The notes under the pieces are model-generated. The model was given only the letters and a program-made list of their open reading frames with translations, did not search any database and was not told the origin of the DNA. From NCBI GenBank assembly GCA_964426135.1, contig CAYRPN010000015.1:5421-69420 (forward strand): a DNA stretch of 64,000 bases, written 5' to 3'. The position numbers and the translations under genes are program-made. The DNA is from CAYRPN01 sp964426135. Its GTDB lineage: Bacteria; Planctomycetota; Phycisphaerae; Phycisphaerales; Phycisphaeraceae. Of this stretch, positions 38,321-46,232 are shown in pieces; position 1 is the first letter of the stretch, and every line of letters begins with the position of its first letter.

Positions 38321-41300
38321 TCATTGCAGCGACCGCAGATACGCGACCAGATCGTTCAGTTCATCCTGACTCAGGTTGTCAGTCAGGCCCACCGGCATGA
38401 GCGAAAGCTTCTGCACCGCACGACTCTCGATCTTCGACTTGGCCAGTGCGAAGTCCTGATCCGCCGTGATGACGCGCAGAGCGTCGCCCTTGTCCTGCAC
38501 GAGCGCGATGTGCGTGTCGCCGTCCTTCGTTTCGATGCGCTCGACCTCGAAGCCGGTCTTGATGATCTTGGACGGTTCGAGGATGGATTCCACGAGATAC
38601 TGCGGCGTCTGCGCTTTGCCGATGCCCTTGAGCGACGGGGCGCGGAGCGTGTTCTGATCCATCGCGGTGTGACACTTCACGCAGCCGGCGCGCTCGAACA
38701 CGCGCCGGCCCAGTGCGGCGCTGCCGGCGGTCGGCTTGAAGGCGAGGGCGGCGGCGCGGCGCGTCTCCACATCGGCGAGTTTGAACGGCTTGATCGGCGG
38801 ATTCGCCGCGACCTTCGCCGCATCCACCGCCAGCGCCGCCAGCACAGCTGACAAATCGTCCACCAGTGCCGGATTGAGTTCCGCGATCCTGGGAGCAGCC
38901 TGCACCAACGTGTCGGTCATCGCGCTGTCGCCCGCGAAGCGACGCCAGGAGCGCAGGCCGTCGCGAGCCACATCGGGATTGGGATGGGTCAGGAGCGACT
39001 TCCATTTGTCCGCGGCGGGTGCGGCCTCGATCGCGCTGAGGGTCGCCAGCAGCGGCAGCCGATCATTCGCACCGGTCTTGGCTTTCTCGTCGAGCACGCG
39101 CGGCCAGAGTGTGTCGGCGAGCGGCGCGGCCTTGGGGCCGAACTTCGTCGCCAGATTCAGCGCGGCCTGCCGGACCTCCGCCTGGTTGTCGGTGACGCGG
39201 GTGCGAAGCTGGGCGATGGCTTCATCGCTGGGACCTTCGATTTCCAGGAGTTCGATGAAGAGCGTGACTTCGCCGGGACTCTTCAGCTTCACCGCGCCGG
39301 TGCGGACCGCTTCGAGGAATCGTTTGGCCAGCGGCGCGGTGACGTTGAGCGCGGGCCGGTTGGGCAGGTTGCGCATCGCCAGCATCGCCTTGGCGGAAAC
39401 GGCGGCGGGCACATCCTCGCGCTGGGCGAGTTTCAGCATGGCCGGCGCGATCTCGGGCGATGGGTTCATGCGGACGACGGTGATCAGGTGATCGACGTCC
39501 AGATCGCCGGGCGCTTCGAACGCGGCGGCGAGCGCGGTCAGCGCCGCGGGAGCAGCCGGAGTTTTTTCGTAGAGCGCGATATCGATGGTGAGCAGGCCGG
39601 CGAGTTGCGACTCGGCCTTTTTCGAATGCAACAGCGCGGCGATCGTCTGGTCGCTTGCGTGATGCGCCAGGTGCCAGGCGGCTTCGTAGCGCAGGTGGGC
39701 ATCGTCGGCGGCATCGGTCGCGAGCAGCGCGGCGAGCGCGTCGCGGGTCTTGGCGCTCTCGCCCAGCGAGATCGCGGATTCGAGGCGGACGGCGGGGTCG
39801 GAATCGGACACTTTCATGGCGGCTAAAGCCGCCATGCCTGAGGCGTTGTACCGGCGTGAAAGACGGAGCGCGAGGCGGCGCACTTTCCAGTCGGCGTTGT
39901 CCGCTCCTCGTGCGATCGCATCGATCGCGGCCGCATTGGGTTCGGCCTGCGTGCCGATGCGCACCAGCGCCCACAGTGCGTGGACCGCGCCGAGCGCGTC
40001 ACCTTTGGCGGCGACATCGCCGAGGTGCGCAACGGCCGCCGCGCCGCGCTTCACCAGCACGTCGCTCGCCTTCTCGCGGATCAGGTGATGAGGCGAACCC
40101 AGCGCGCTCAGCGCGTAGGCATCCTCGCTCCACTTCGGCGAATCGAGCGTGTGCGACACCTTCGGCGCAGGCCCGTGCGCGTCGCCGGTGTAGGTCACCT
40201 TCCAGATGCGCCCGGTCAGATCGCTCTCGTCGTCGCGCCCGTACCAGTCGCTGATGAGCATGGAGCCATCGGGAGCGAGCAGAACGTGGCTGCAGCGAAA
40301 GTGCGGATCCTTGCACTGCAGGAACATTTCCTTGGTCGTGATGTTGCCGCGCTCATCGGGCACATAACGGAACACCGCGCGGTTGCCGGCGGGGAATCCG
40401 TGCTGGCCCCAATTGTCGAGGAACAGGCTGCCCACGTAGCTCTGCGGGAAGTTGCTGCCGTAGTAGCGGAGCAGTTGCGTGTGCGCGCCGTTCGGCAATT
40501 GAAACGCGGGCGGCGCCAGCGGGTGATTGCCCGCGAGCCAGTCGTTGTCCGCCGCGCCGCGGCTGTAGCAGTGATAATCCACATAGTCGATCACCTTCGC
40601 GAAACGATTGGGGTTGCCCTCGCCATTGGAGAGCAGCCACATCTGCCCGAACGGGTCGTACTCAAACGAGTACGGCACTCGAAAGCCGTGGAGCACGCGC
40701 TCGATGTCGCTGCCGTCGGGTTTCATGCGCACGACGATGCCGCTGCGACCGCGGCCGCTGACAGTGTTGTTCTTGCCGACGAGTTCGATGTTGTGGTCGC
40801 CGATGGACATGTAGAGCAAGCCGTCGAGCCCCCATTCCAATACGAAGTTGCCGAAGGGATTCCAGGCTTTGTTTTTGTCCTTGGCGATCTGCGTCTTGTT
40901 GATGGCGGGACCGGCGTCGGTGAGATCGAAGCGGAAGAGATGCTCATTCGCGCTGGCCCAGAGTTGGCCGTTGCGGATCGCCATCCCCATGACCGGATCG
41001 TCGAAGCCTTCGGCCACGACGGTGCGCTGCAGGCTGCCGTCCGGCTTGCGATCGAGGCGCACGATCGGATTCGATGGCACCTTCACCGGCGAACCGCTCT
41101 TGCCGAAGCGGTAGGTGTGGCTTTCACTCACGTACAGCGTGCCCTTCTCGTCGAGCGTGATGCAGACGGGGTTGATCACCAGCGGGTCGGCTGCGATGAG
41201 TTCGATCTTGAAACCTTCGGGCAGGATGAACTGCGACGCTTGTTCGCTGGCGGGACGATAGGACGTGATCTTGCGGTCCGAGACGTTGCCACCATCGGGT

Positions 41301-41866
41301 GCCTTGCCGCCGGCACCCGCCGTCAGATTCCAAGGCCCAATCGAAGCATCGCCGAGCACCGCGGGCTTTTTCCATTTCACGTCATCGAAATCCGCCGCGA
41401 GCCAGTTCTTCGCCTCGGTGGTTTCCAGCTTCCATGTCGCGTCCGTGGCCACCAGCAGCGCCGCGCCTGCCTGCCGCTGCACCGAGAGCGCCGCGATCAC
41501 GCCCGCCGGCCCGCCTTCGTTTTTCGCCTGAATGGCGATGGTGTTTTTGCCGGCGATCAGCAGTTTGGTCACGTCGTACTCATCCGCCTTCTGCCAGGTG
41601 TCGCCGGTGCCGACTTTTTCGCCGTTGAGATAGACGATGTAGCGATTGTCCGCGGTGACGCTGAGTATGCCCTTCCTGGGACGCGCATCCAGTTCGAAGG
41701 ACTTGCGCAGAAACACGCTTTCAGCGGGTGCCCCTTCGGTGTCAACCTTGTCCCAGAGCCAGTGCGCCTTGGTCCAATCCGCGCCGCTGGCGGGCATGGC
41801 TGCCGCCGCCATCAACCATGCGGCAAGGATCGTGCAGAAGGCGATGGGCGAGTTTCGATAAGTCAT
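38321..41866 (-). CDS. PVC-type membrane-bound dehydrogenase / HEAT / cytochrome c fusion
   Basis: 1,181 residues from the ATG at 41866, with a signal peptide (AFCTILAAWLMAAAAMPASG). Residues about 30-190 form a beta-sandwich resembling the N-domain of rhamnosidases (TADNRYIVYLNGEKVGTG). About 200-610 is a beta-propeller of the planctomycete 'membrane-bound dehydrogenase' type (SESHTYRFG, WGLDGLLYMSIGDHNIE, FQLPNGAHTQLLRYYG, ISDWYGRDDESDLTGRIWKV). About 620-1020 are HEAT repeats. The tail is a cytochrome c with CVKCH near residue 1060 and a likely Met ligand in LSLMPVGL. It probably oxidises an extracellular sugar or alcohol and passes electrons to the haem. A palindrome is encoded in the HEAT part (see 39815). 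Confidence 0.85.
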   Translation of the reverse strand: MTYRNSPIAFCTILAAWLMAAAAMPASGADWTKAHWLWDKVDTEGAPAESVFLRKSFELDARPRKGILSVTADNRYIVYLNGEKVGTGDTWQKADEYDVTKLLIAGKNTIAIQAKNEGGPAGVIAALSVQRQAGAALLVATDATWKLETTEAKNWLAADFDDVKWKKPAVLGDASIGPWNLTAGAGGKAPDGGNVSDRKITSYRPASEQASQFILPEGFKIELIAADPLVINPVCITLDEKGTLYVSESHTYRFGKSGSPVKVPSNPIVRLDRKPDGSLQRTVVAEGFDDPVMGMAIRNGQLWASANEHLFRFDLTDAGPAINKTQIAKDKNKAWNPFGNFVLEWGLDGLLYMSIGDHNIELVGKNNTVSGRGRSGIVVRMKPDGSDIERVLHGFRVPYSFEYDPFGQMWLLSNGEGNPNRFAKVIDYVDYHCYSRGAADNDWLAGNHPLAPPAFQLPNGAHTQLLRYYGSNFPQSYVGSLFLDNWGQHGFPAGNRAVFRYVPDERGNITTKEMFLQCKDPHFRCSHVLLAPDGSMLISDWYGRDDESDLTGRIWKVTYTGDAHGPAPKVSHTLDSPKWSEDAYALSALGSPHHLIREKASDVLVKRGAAAVAHLGDVAAKGDALGAVHALWALVRIGTQAEPNAAAIDAIARGADNADWKVRRLALRLSRRYNASGMAALAAMKVSDSDPAVRLESAISLGESAKTRDALAALLATDAADDAHLRYEAAWHLAHHASDQTIAALLHSKKAESQLAGLLTIDIALYEKTPAAPAALTALAAAFEAPGDLDVDHLITVVRMNPSPEIAPAMLKLAQREDVPAAVSAKAMLAMRNLPNRPALNVTAPLAKRFLEAVRTGAVKLKSPGEVTLFIELLEIEGPSDEAIAQLRTRVTDNQAEVRQAALNLATKFGPKAAPLADTLWPRVLDEKAKTGANDRLPLLATLSAIEAAPAADKWKSLLTHPNPDVARDGLRSWRRFAGDSAMTDTLVQAAPRIAELNPALVDDLSAVLAALAVDAAKVAANPPIKPFKLADVETRRAAALAFKPTAGSAALGRRVFERAGCVKCHTAMDQNTLRAPSLKGIGKAQTPQYLVESILEPSKIIKTGFEVERIETKDGDTHIALVQDKGDALRVITADQDFALAKSKIESRAVQKLSLMPVGLTDNLSQDELNDLVAYLRSLQ
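39815..39836. repeat. CATGGCGGCT palindrome inside the HEAT region
   Basis: CATGGCGGCT (39815-39824) and AGCCGCCATG (39827-39836) are perfect inverted arms around AA. In the gene frame it gives GMAALAAMK between two HEAT helices. Its form is like the intergenic palindromes in the window, but the protein segment could also be native. Confidence 0.5.
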
Positions 41867-42338
41867 GAGCGGGCTCCGGCAAAGACCTGGCCTTTGAAAC
41901 GACATCGACGACTATTGACGGTGAGGGCACTGCGGTTGCAGCATGGATGGGCCTTCCCCTGGAGATTGTCGATTGGGATCACCGGCGATGGCGTCGGCGG
42001 GACCGGGTGGGTGTGCCAAATTTTCCGGGGGCGGAGTTTGCCTCCTCTCCCCTTGGGAGAGGGTGGCCGAGTCCGCGAGGCCGGGTGAGGGCCAGCCAAG
42101 CATGTGCGCGTGCTGGTCGTTGCGCTGTCGTGATGTGGGCGGGCCGAACTCTGTTGTGCATTCAACGGTTTGCACGCGCTTAGGGTGGACCGGCCCTCAC
42201 CCCAGCCCTCTCCCGAAGGGAGAGGGGGCCGGAATGCCGCCCCAGGAAATATTGGAGGACCCACCGGGTAGCCGCGACATGATTCCCTTTCCGCCCAGGC
42301 TTTTTTCGGCTATCGTTGCGGCGTCAGCGGAGACACCC
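41867..42338. repeat. Intergenic region with two CCCTCTCCC fold-back repeats
   Basis: No gene seen. First unit: CCTCTCCC/GGGAGAGG hairpin at 42044-42062, preceded by GTGTGCCAAATTTTCCGGGG (42011-42030), a sequence met again near 63889. Second unit: 42188-42233, with a 28-nt stretch (42188-42215) identical to 48490-48517. The region holds the divergent starts of the cytochrome-HEAT gene and the 84-residue protein gene. Confidence 0.75.
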
Positions 42339-42593
42339 ATGCCCCCTATCGTCGATCAGTTTGTGCCCGGCCAGCGCGTCAAGATCACACAGCAGATCGC
42401 CCAGCGCCAGCGCGTCTGGACCAGCACCATCGAAGGCCAGGTCGTCAGCTACGAACAGCGCAAGACCGGCTCGTGGTACGCCCACAGCAAGGATCACAGC
42501 CTCTGGCTGGACCGGCTGACGGTGAAGAAGGATGACGGCGAGGTCGCGGTCTGCAACCTCGATGAGTTCACCCACGTCGAACTGCTCGGGTGA
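42339..42593 (+). CDS. Small hypothetical protein, 84 residues
   Basis: Starts at the ATG at 42339 with GGAG 7 nt upstream. The sequence is beta-rich: PGQRVKITQQIAQRQRVWTSTIEGQVVSYEQRKTGSWYAHS, then DRLTVKKDDGEVAVCNLDEFTHVELL. This looks like a compact SH3-like barrel of about five strands. I do not recognise a named family. It ends 4 nt before the rhodanese gene, so the two form an operon. No signal peptide, so it should be cytoplasmic. Confidence 0.65.
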   Translation: MPPIVDQFVPGQRVKITQQIAQRQRVWTSTIEGQVVSYEQRKTGSWYAHSKDHSLWLDRLTVKKDDGEVAVCNLDEFTHVELLG

Positions 42594-42597
42594 TTCC

Positions 42598-42978
42598 ATG
42601 TCCGATCCTGCCCCCGATCCGCAAGGTCTGCCGCCGGGCTACCCCTTCAAGCCTGACTGGGAATTTACACCGCGGCAGGTGAAGCAACTCCGCGACGCCG
42701 GCCATGACTTGCTGCTTCTGGACTGCCGGACGCCCGGCGAGTGGCACACCGCCAGGATTGACGGCGCGACGCTGCTGCCCATGCAGGAGACGGTTGAACG
42801 CCTCAGCGAGTTGGACGCGCATCGCCAGCGAAAAATCATCGTCTATTGCCATCACGGGATGCGATCGCTGCAGGTCACGTCGTTCCTCCGTCGGCAGGGT
42901 TTCGCGGATGTGCGATCGATGGCGGGCGGCATCGATCTTTGGTCGACCGACATCGATGCGGGCGTGCCGCGATATTGA
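42598..42978 (+). CDS. Rhodanese-domain protein
   Basis: 126 residues, single rhodanese domain. The order is LLLLDCRTPGEWHTARIDGATLLPM (substrate-side DxR-x-x-x-E-[WY]), IIVYCHHGMRS with the catalytic Cys and the six-residue loop, and VRSMAGGIDLWS at the end. Such proteins carry persulfide sulfur, as thiosulfate or polysulfide sulfurtransferases. Forms a two-gene operon with the 84-residue protein. No signal peptide. Length is normal for a stand-alone rhodanese. Confidence 0.88.
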   Translation: MSDPAPDPQGLPPGYPFKPDWEFTPRQVKQLRDAGHDLLLLDCRTPGEWHTARIDGATLLPMQETVERLSELDAHRQRKIIVYCHHGMRSLQVTSFLRRQGFADVRSMAGGIDLWSTDIDAGVPRY

Positions 42979-43009
42979 GAGGATCGAGGGCGGCACGCAG
43001 CGCGGCGAT

Positions 43010-43834
43010 TCAGGAAGGAGAAAGGCTCGCTCGGGCCGCGGCGATCACCACATCATGAGGCGTGCGATCGAGATAGTTCCGCACCTGCGAATAGCCCGCC
43101 GCTTCCAGCAGGCTCATCGCCGCGAGGTAGCCGTCGCCCACCCGCTTGGGCACATGCGCATCGGCGCCGATCACCACGGGGATTCCTCGTTCATGCATCT
43201 CGCGCAGAATCACCGGCCCAGGGTTCATCTCGGGCAAGTCCTTGTTCACGCCCGACGTGTTCAATTCCATCGCACAGCCCACGGCCGCGATACGGTCGAG
43301 GGCACGGCGAATGTCGTCGATGATGTCCGCGATCTTCCACTGCGATGGCGCGATGTTCTTCACGATGTCCGGATGCGCGATGCTGTCGAAAAACCGGGTC
43401 TCCGCCGCATCCGCCAGGTGCTCGTAGTACTGGCGGAAGAACGCGCCGGCATCGCCCTTCCAGAACGCCTGCTTGTACTCCTTCTGCTGCGGATGCACGG
43501 AACCGAGCACGTAATGAAACGGCGCGGAGCGCACCTGCTTCGACAGCCAGTCGTCGTAACCGGGGAAATAATCGCACTCGATGCCCAGCCGGACATCGAC
43601 GCGACCGGCGTAGGCATCGCGTGCCCGGCTCACCATGCTGACGTAGGTGTCGAACTGGTCCGGCGTCATGCGCACCGATGCGCCAAACCCGTCGGGCATC
43701 GGGTTGTGGCACGTGATGACGATGCCTCGCAGCCCGCGCGCCAGCGCCACGGCCGCGTATTTCTCCGGCTCACCCGTGGCGTGTTTGCACAGCGGCGTGT
43801 GACTGTGCGTCTCGTACAATAACGGCTGCGGCAT
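43010..43834 (-). CDS. PHP-domain phosphatase, histidinol-phosphatase (HisJ/HisK) type
   Basis: 274 residues from the ATG at 43834, with GAGGA 7 nt upstream; the frame is open further but upstream is repeat-like. Metal-binding PHP motifs occur in order: ETHSHTPLCKHATG, ITCHNPM, LGIECDYFP, YVLGSVH, FDSIAHPDIVKN and IGADAHVP. The spacing is that of the trinuclear PHP histidinol-phosphate phosphatases, which make histidinol in histidine synthesis. No other his gene is in the window, so the substrate is an assignment by similarity. It is divergent from the ABC-2 permease gene, 253 nt away. Confidence 0.83.
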   Translation of the reverse strand: MPQPLLYETHSHTPLCKHATGEPEKYAAVALARGLRGIVITCHNPMPDGFGASVRMTPDQFDTYVSMVSRARDAYAGRVDVRLGIECDYFPGYDDWLSKQVRSAPFHYVLGSVHPQQKEYKQAFWKGDAGAFFRQYYEHLADAAETRFFDSIAHPDIVKNIAPSQWKIADIIDDIRRALDRIAAVGCAMELNTSGVNKDLPEMNPGPVILREMHERGIPVVIGADAHVPKRVGDGYLAAMSLLEAAGYSQVRNYLDRTPHDVVIAAARASLSPS

Positions 43835-44035
43835 GAAGACGTCCTCGATACGGGCAGGAATCATAGCAATCGAGGAGGAGGAAAGACTGAAGTGGGAATT
43901 GGGAGAGGAATGGGGCTGGAGAGAGCGGCCCAGCACAGACCCGGTTAGCGGAAGCACCGCAGGTGCCTGTACGAGCAACCCCGCGCACAAAGCAAAGGAG
44001 CAAACGCCAAGACACACCCCCTTCTCCCTCCTCAC

Positions 44036-44083
44036 TTGTCCCTCGTCCCTCTTCCCTCGTCCCTCTTCCCTCTTCCCTCCCCG
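44036..44083. repeat. CCCTCTTCCCTCGT tandem repeat before the ABC-2 gene
   Basis: About six imperfect copies of a CCCTCTT/CCCTCGT heptad end 4 nt before the ATG of the ABC-2 permease gene. It occupies the place where a ribosome binding site should be and is pyrimidine-rich on the coding strand, so no Shine-Dalgarno is present. Confidence 0.75.
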
Positions 44084-44087
44084 ACCC

Positions 44088-44867
44088 ATGCGTTACCTCC
44101 GCACCCTTCGCCTCTTCTGGTCCACGTCGCTGGCGGCGGAGATGGAGTACCGCGCGAACTTCACGCTGGCTGCGCTGACCAGCCTCGGCAGCCTGGTGGG
44201 CGGGCTGTTCACGCTTGATCTCTTCTATCGCAACGGCGCCAGGCTCGGCGGCTGGTTGTGGGAGGAAGCGCTGGTCGTGTTCGCGCTGTTTACGTTGCTG
44301 ACGGGATTCTCGTCGGTGATCCTGAGCCCGAACCTGAGCCGGATTGTGGAGCACGTGCATCGCGGCACGCTGGACTTCGTGCTGCTGAAACCGGTGGACA
44401 GCCAGTTCTGGGTTTCGCTGCGCAACGCGTCGCCGTGGGGTTTGCCGGACATTCTGCTGGGGCTGGGGCTACTCGTTTACGCGGGCATGGCGTTGGACGT
44501 TTCGCCTGTGATGATGTTGCTGGGCGTGGCGCCGGTGCTGCTGGCGGTGGTCGTGCTGTACAGCCTGTGGTTTGTGTTTGGCAGCCTGGCGATCTGGTAT
44601 GTGAAGATCTGGAACGTGACGGAAGTGCTGCGCGGGCTGCTCGAAGCGGGGCGATTTCCGATCGCGGCATTTCCGGCGGGCGTGCGCGTGTTCTTCACCG
44701 TCGTGGTGCCAGTGGCGTTTCTGACATCGGTGCCGGCGGAACTGATGATCGGCCGAGGCAGCGCCGCCTGGCTCGCCGCCGAAGCCGCGATCGCGGTGGG
44801 ACTGTTCCTGTTCACGCGCTGGTTCTGGCGCTTCGCGCTGCGGTATTACACGAGCGCGTCGAGTTGA
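44088..44867 (+). CDS. ABC-2 type transporter permease
   Basis: 259 residues with about six membrane segments. The start MRYLRTLRLFWSTSLAAEMEYRANFTLAAL followed by LTGFSSVILSPNLSRIVEHVHRGTLDFVLLKPVDSQFW is typical of the COG3694-type permeases, which usually pair with a second permease and an ATPase. Neither partner is next to it here. The start at 44088 has no Shine-Dalgarno because of the pyrimidine-rich repeat upstream, so the translation level may be low or the start may differ. Substrate unknown. Confidence 0.8.
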   Translation: MRYLRTLRLFWSTSLAAEMEYRANFTLAALTSLGSLVGGLFTLDLFYRNGARLGGWLWEEALVVFALFTLLTGFSSVILSPNLSRIVEHVHRGTLDFVLLKPVDSQFWVSLRNASPWGLPDILLGLGLLVYAGMALDVSPVMMLLGVAPVLLAVVVLYSLWFVFGSLAIWYVKIWNVTEVLRGLLEAGRFPIAAFPAGVRVFFTVVVPVAFLTSVPAELMIGRGSAAWLAAEAAIAVGLFLFTRWFWRFALRYYTSASS

Positions 44868-44885
44868 TCCTGCCGGTGGTGGGGA

Positions 44886-45047
44886 ATCACAAAGGGCACA
44901 ACGACACGAAGGACACAAAGGGGATCGACAAAAGAGCAGAATGAAGAAGGAGACGAATGTCGAGACTGGGACTGGCGGAGACACTCACCTCCTTTTCCAG
45001 ATCTCTTCTTCGTGTCCTTCGTGCCTTCGTGTCCTTTGTGGTTCTCG
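44886..45047. repeat. CACAAAG fold-back element, second copy
   Basis: The left arm (44886-44921, ATCACAAAGGGCACAACGAC and on) and the right arm (about 45008-45047, CTTCGTGTCCTTCGTGCC and on, ending TTTGTGGTTC) are inverted imperfect copies of the CACAAAG/GACACGAAGG motif. It fills the gap between the ABC-2 permease and the MetE-like gene. Confidence 0.75.
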
Positions 45048-45072
45048 CCGAGCGACCGGTAAACTGTCCCGC

Positions 45073-46191
45073 ATGTCCACGCCTGAAATCCTTACAACGA
45101 CCGTCGGCTCCTACCCTGTCCCCGACTGGCTTGCGGCGTTGCCCAGTGAGCAGGCGGTGATCGACGCGACGCGCGTGGTCTTCGCCATTCAGCGCGATGC
45201 GGGCATCGATCTGCCCACCGATGGCGAACTGTATCGATTCGACATCAACCATCCCGACACCAACGGCATGATCGACTACTTCGTGCGCCCGATGTCGGGC
45301 ATGCGCACACAGGTCGGCCGCAGCGACTGGGAGGCTTATGCGAAACAGCGCTCGATGACGTTCCGCGCCAAGCCCGCCGCGGTCGTGGAAAACGCGCTGG
45401 GCGAAGGCGGCTTGAACCTGCTGGCGGACTGCCAGCGCGCGGCCCGGGCGCTGGGATCATTGAGCACGGGGACTCTCGGCATGGGGGCTTCAAGCCCCCA
45501 TGCCCGCGTGAGCCCTTCAAGCCCCCATGCCCAGGCGCCCCCATTTAAGTTCACCGTCACCAGCCCGTACATGCTCGCACGCACCCTGCTGGACCGGCAC
45601 TACAGGAACTTCGAAAAACTCACGCTTGCCCTCGCCAAGGTGCTCGCCGCCCAGGTTCGCGGCCTGCCCTGTGCCTGCGTCCAGATCGATGAAGCGAACA
45701 TCCCCGGCAATCCCTCCGACGCCCCGCTGGCGGCCAAGGCGATCAACATCGTGCTCGATGCCGTCGAGTGTCAGCGAGCGGTGCACCTGTGCTTCGGCAA
45801 CTATGGCGGGCAGACGATCCAGAAAGGCACGTGGAAGACGCTGGTGAAATTTCTCAACGCGCTGCACGTGGATCATCTCGTGCTGGAACTGGCGCATCGC
45901 CCTGCGGAAGACCTGGACGCACTGAAAGGCGTGAACCCGAAGATCGCGCTGGGCATCGGCGTCGTCGACATCAAGGTGAACCACATCGAAACGCAGGATG
46001 AGATCGCGAGAAGGATCGAGCGTGCGGAAACAACGCTGGGAACAGGTCGCGTAAAATGGGTGCATCCGGACTGCGGGTTCTGGATGCTCAAGCGCACGAT
46101 CGCGGATCGCAAGATGGCGGCGCTGGTGAAGGGACGGGACCGGTTCCTGGGAATTGAGGCTGATCGCTGGCGTGCGGGTTCAGGCCTTTAA
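45073..46191 (+). CDS. MetE-like (cobalamin-independent methionine synthase C-terminal domain) protein
   Basis: 372 residues from the ATG at 45073. TIM-barrel of the MetE C-terminal type: TTTVGSYPVPDWL at the start, DGELYRFDINHPD, FTVTSPYMLARTL, CVQIDEANIP, VHLCFGNYGGQ, LELAHRPAEDL, IALGIGVVDIKVNHIETQDEI and WVHPDCGFWML. The HxC and Cys zinc-ligand pattern is kept in part (VHLCFGN and PDCGF). Short stand-alone forms act on methylated substrates other than the folate-homocysteine pair; the reaction here is unknown. Residues about 136-156 (GMGASSPHARVSPSSPHAQA) are a repeat-derived insertion, and the last codons lie in a palindrome. Confidence 0.78.
   Translation: MSTPEILTTTVGSYPVPDWLAALPSEQAVIDATRVVFAIQRDAGIDLPTDGELYRFDINHPDTNGMIDYFVRPMSGMRTQVGRSDWEAYAKQRSMTFRAKPAAVVENALGEGGLNLLADCQRAARALGSLSTGTLGMGASSPHARVSPSSPHAQAPPFKFTVTSPYMLARTLLDRHYRNFEKLTLALAKVLAAQVRGLPCACVQIDEANIPGNPSDAPLAAKAINIVLDAVECQRAVHLCFGNYGGQTIQKGTWKTLVKFLNALHVDHLVLELAHRPAEDLDALKGVNPKIALGIGVVDIKVNHIETQDEIARRIERAETTLGTGRVKWVHPDCGFWMLKRTIADRKMAALVKGRDRFLGIEADRWRAGSGL
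45478..45539. repeat. CATGGGGGCTTC palindrome in frame inside the MetE-like gene
   Basis: GGCATGGGGGCTT (45478-45490) and AAGCCCCCATGCC (45492-45504) are perfect arms with a 1-nt loop, followed by a second half unit; 45515-45539 is identical over 25 nt to 48056-48080. The insertion keeps the frame and encodes ASSPHA twice. Confidence 0.88.
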
Positions 46192-46209
46192 GGGCCTGAA
46201 CCTGCACGC
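46170..46209. repeat. 40-nt palindrome spanning the MetE-like stop codon
   Basis: The whole 40 nt folds on itself with 18 Watson-Crick pairs and two G-T pairs and essentially no loop; the centre is TTTA. The TAA stop (46189-46191) is at the centre, so the last six residues (RAGSGL) are encoded by it. It lies between two convergent genes and could stop or stabilise transcripts, although no T run follows. Confidence 0.8.
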
Positions 46210-46232
46210 ATGGTCTGGACCTTCAATCTTCG

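Noticed and set aside
43860..44087. Upstream extensions of the PHP and ABC-2 permease genes in both directions
   Set aside because: They translate low-complexity repeat DNA, and better starts exist at 43834 and 44088.
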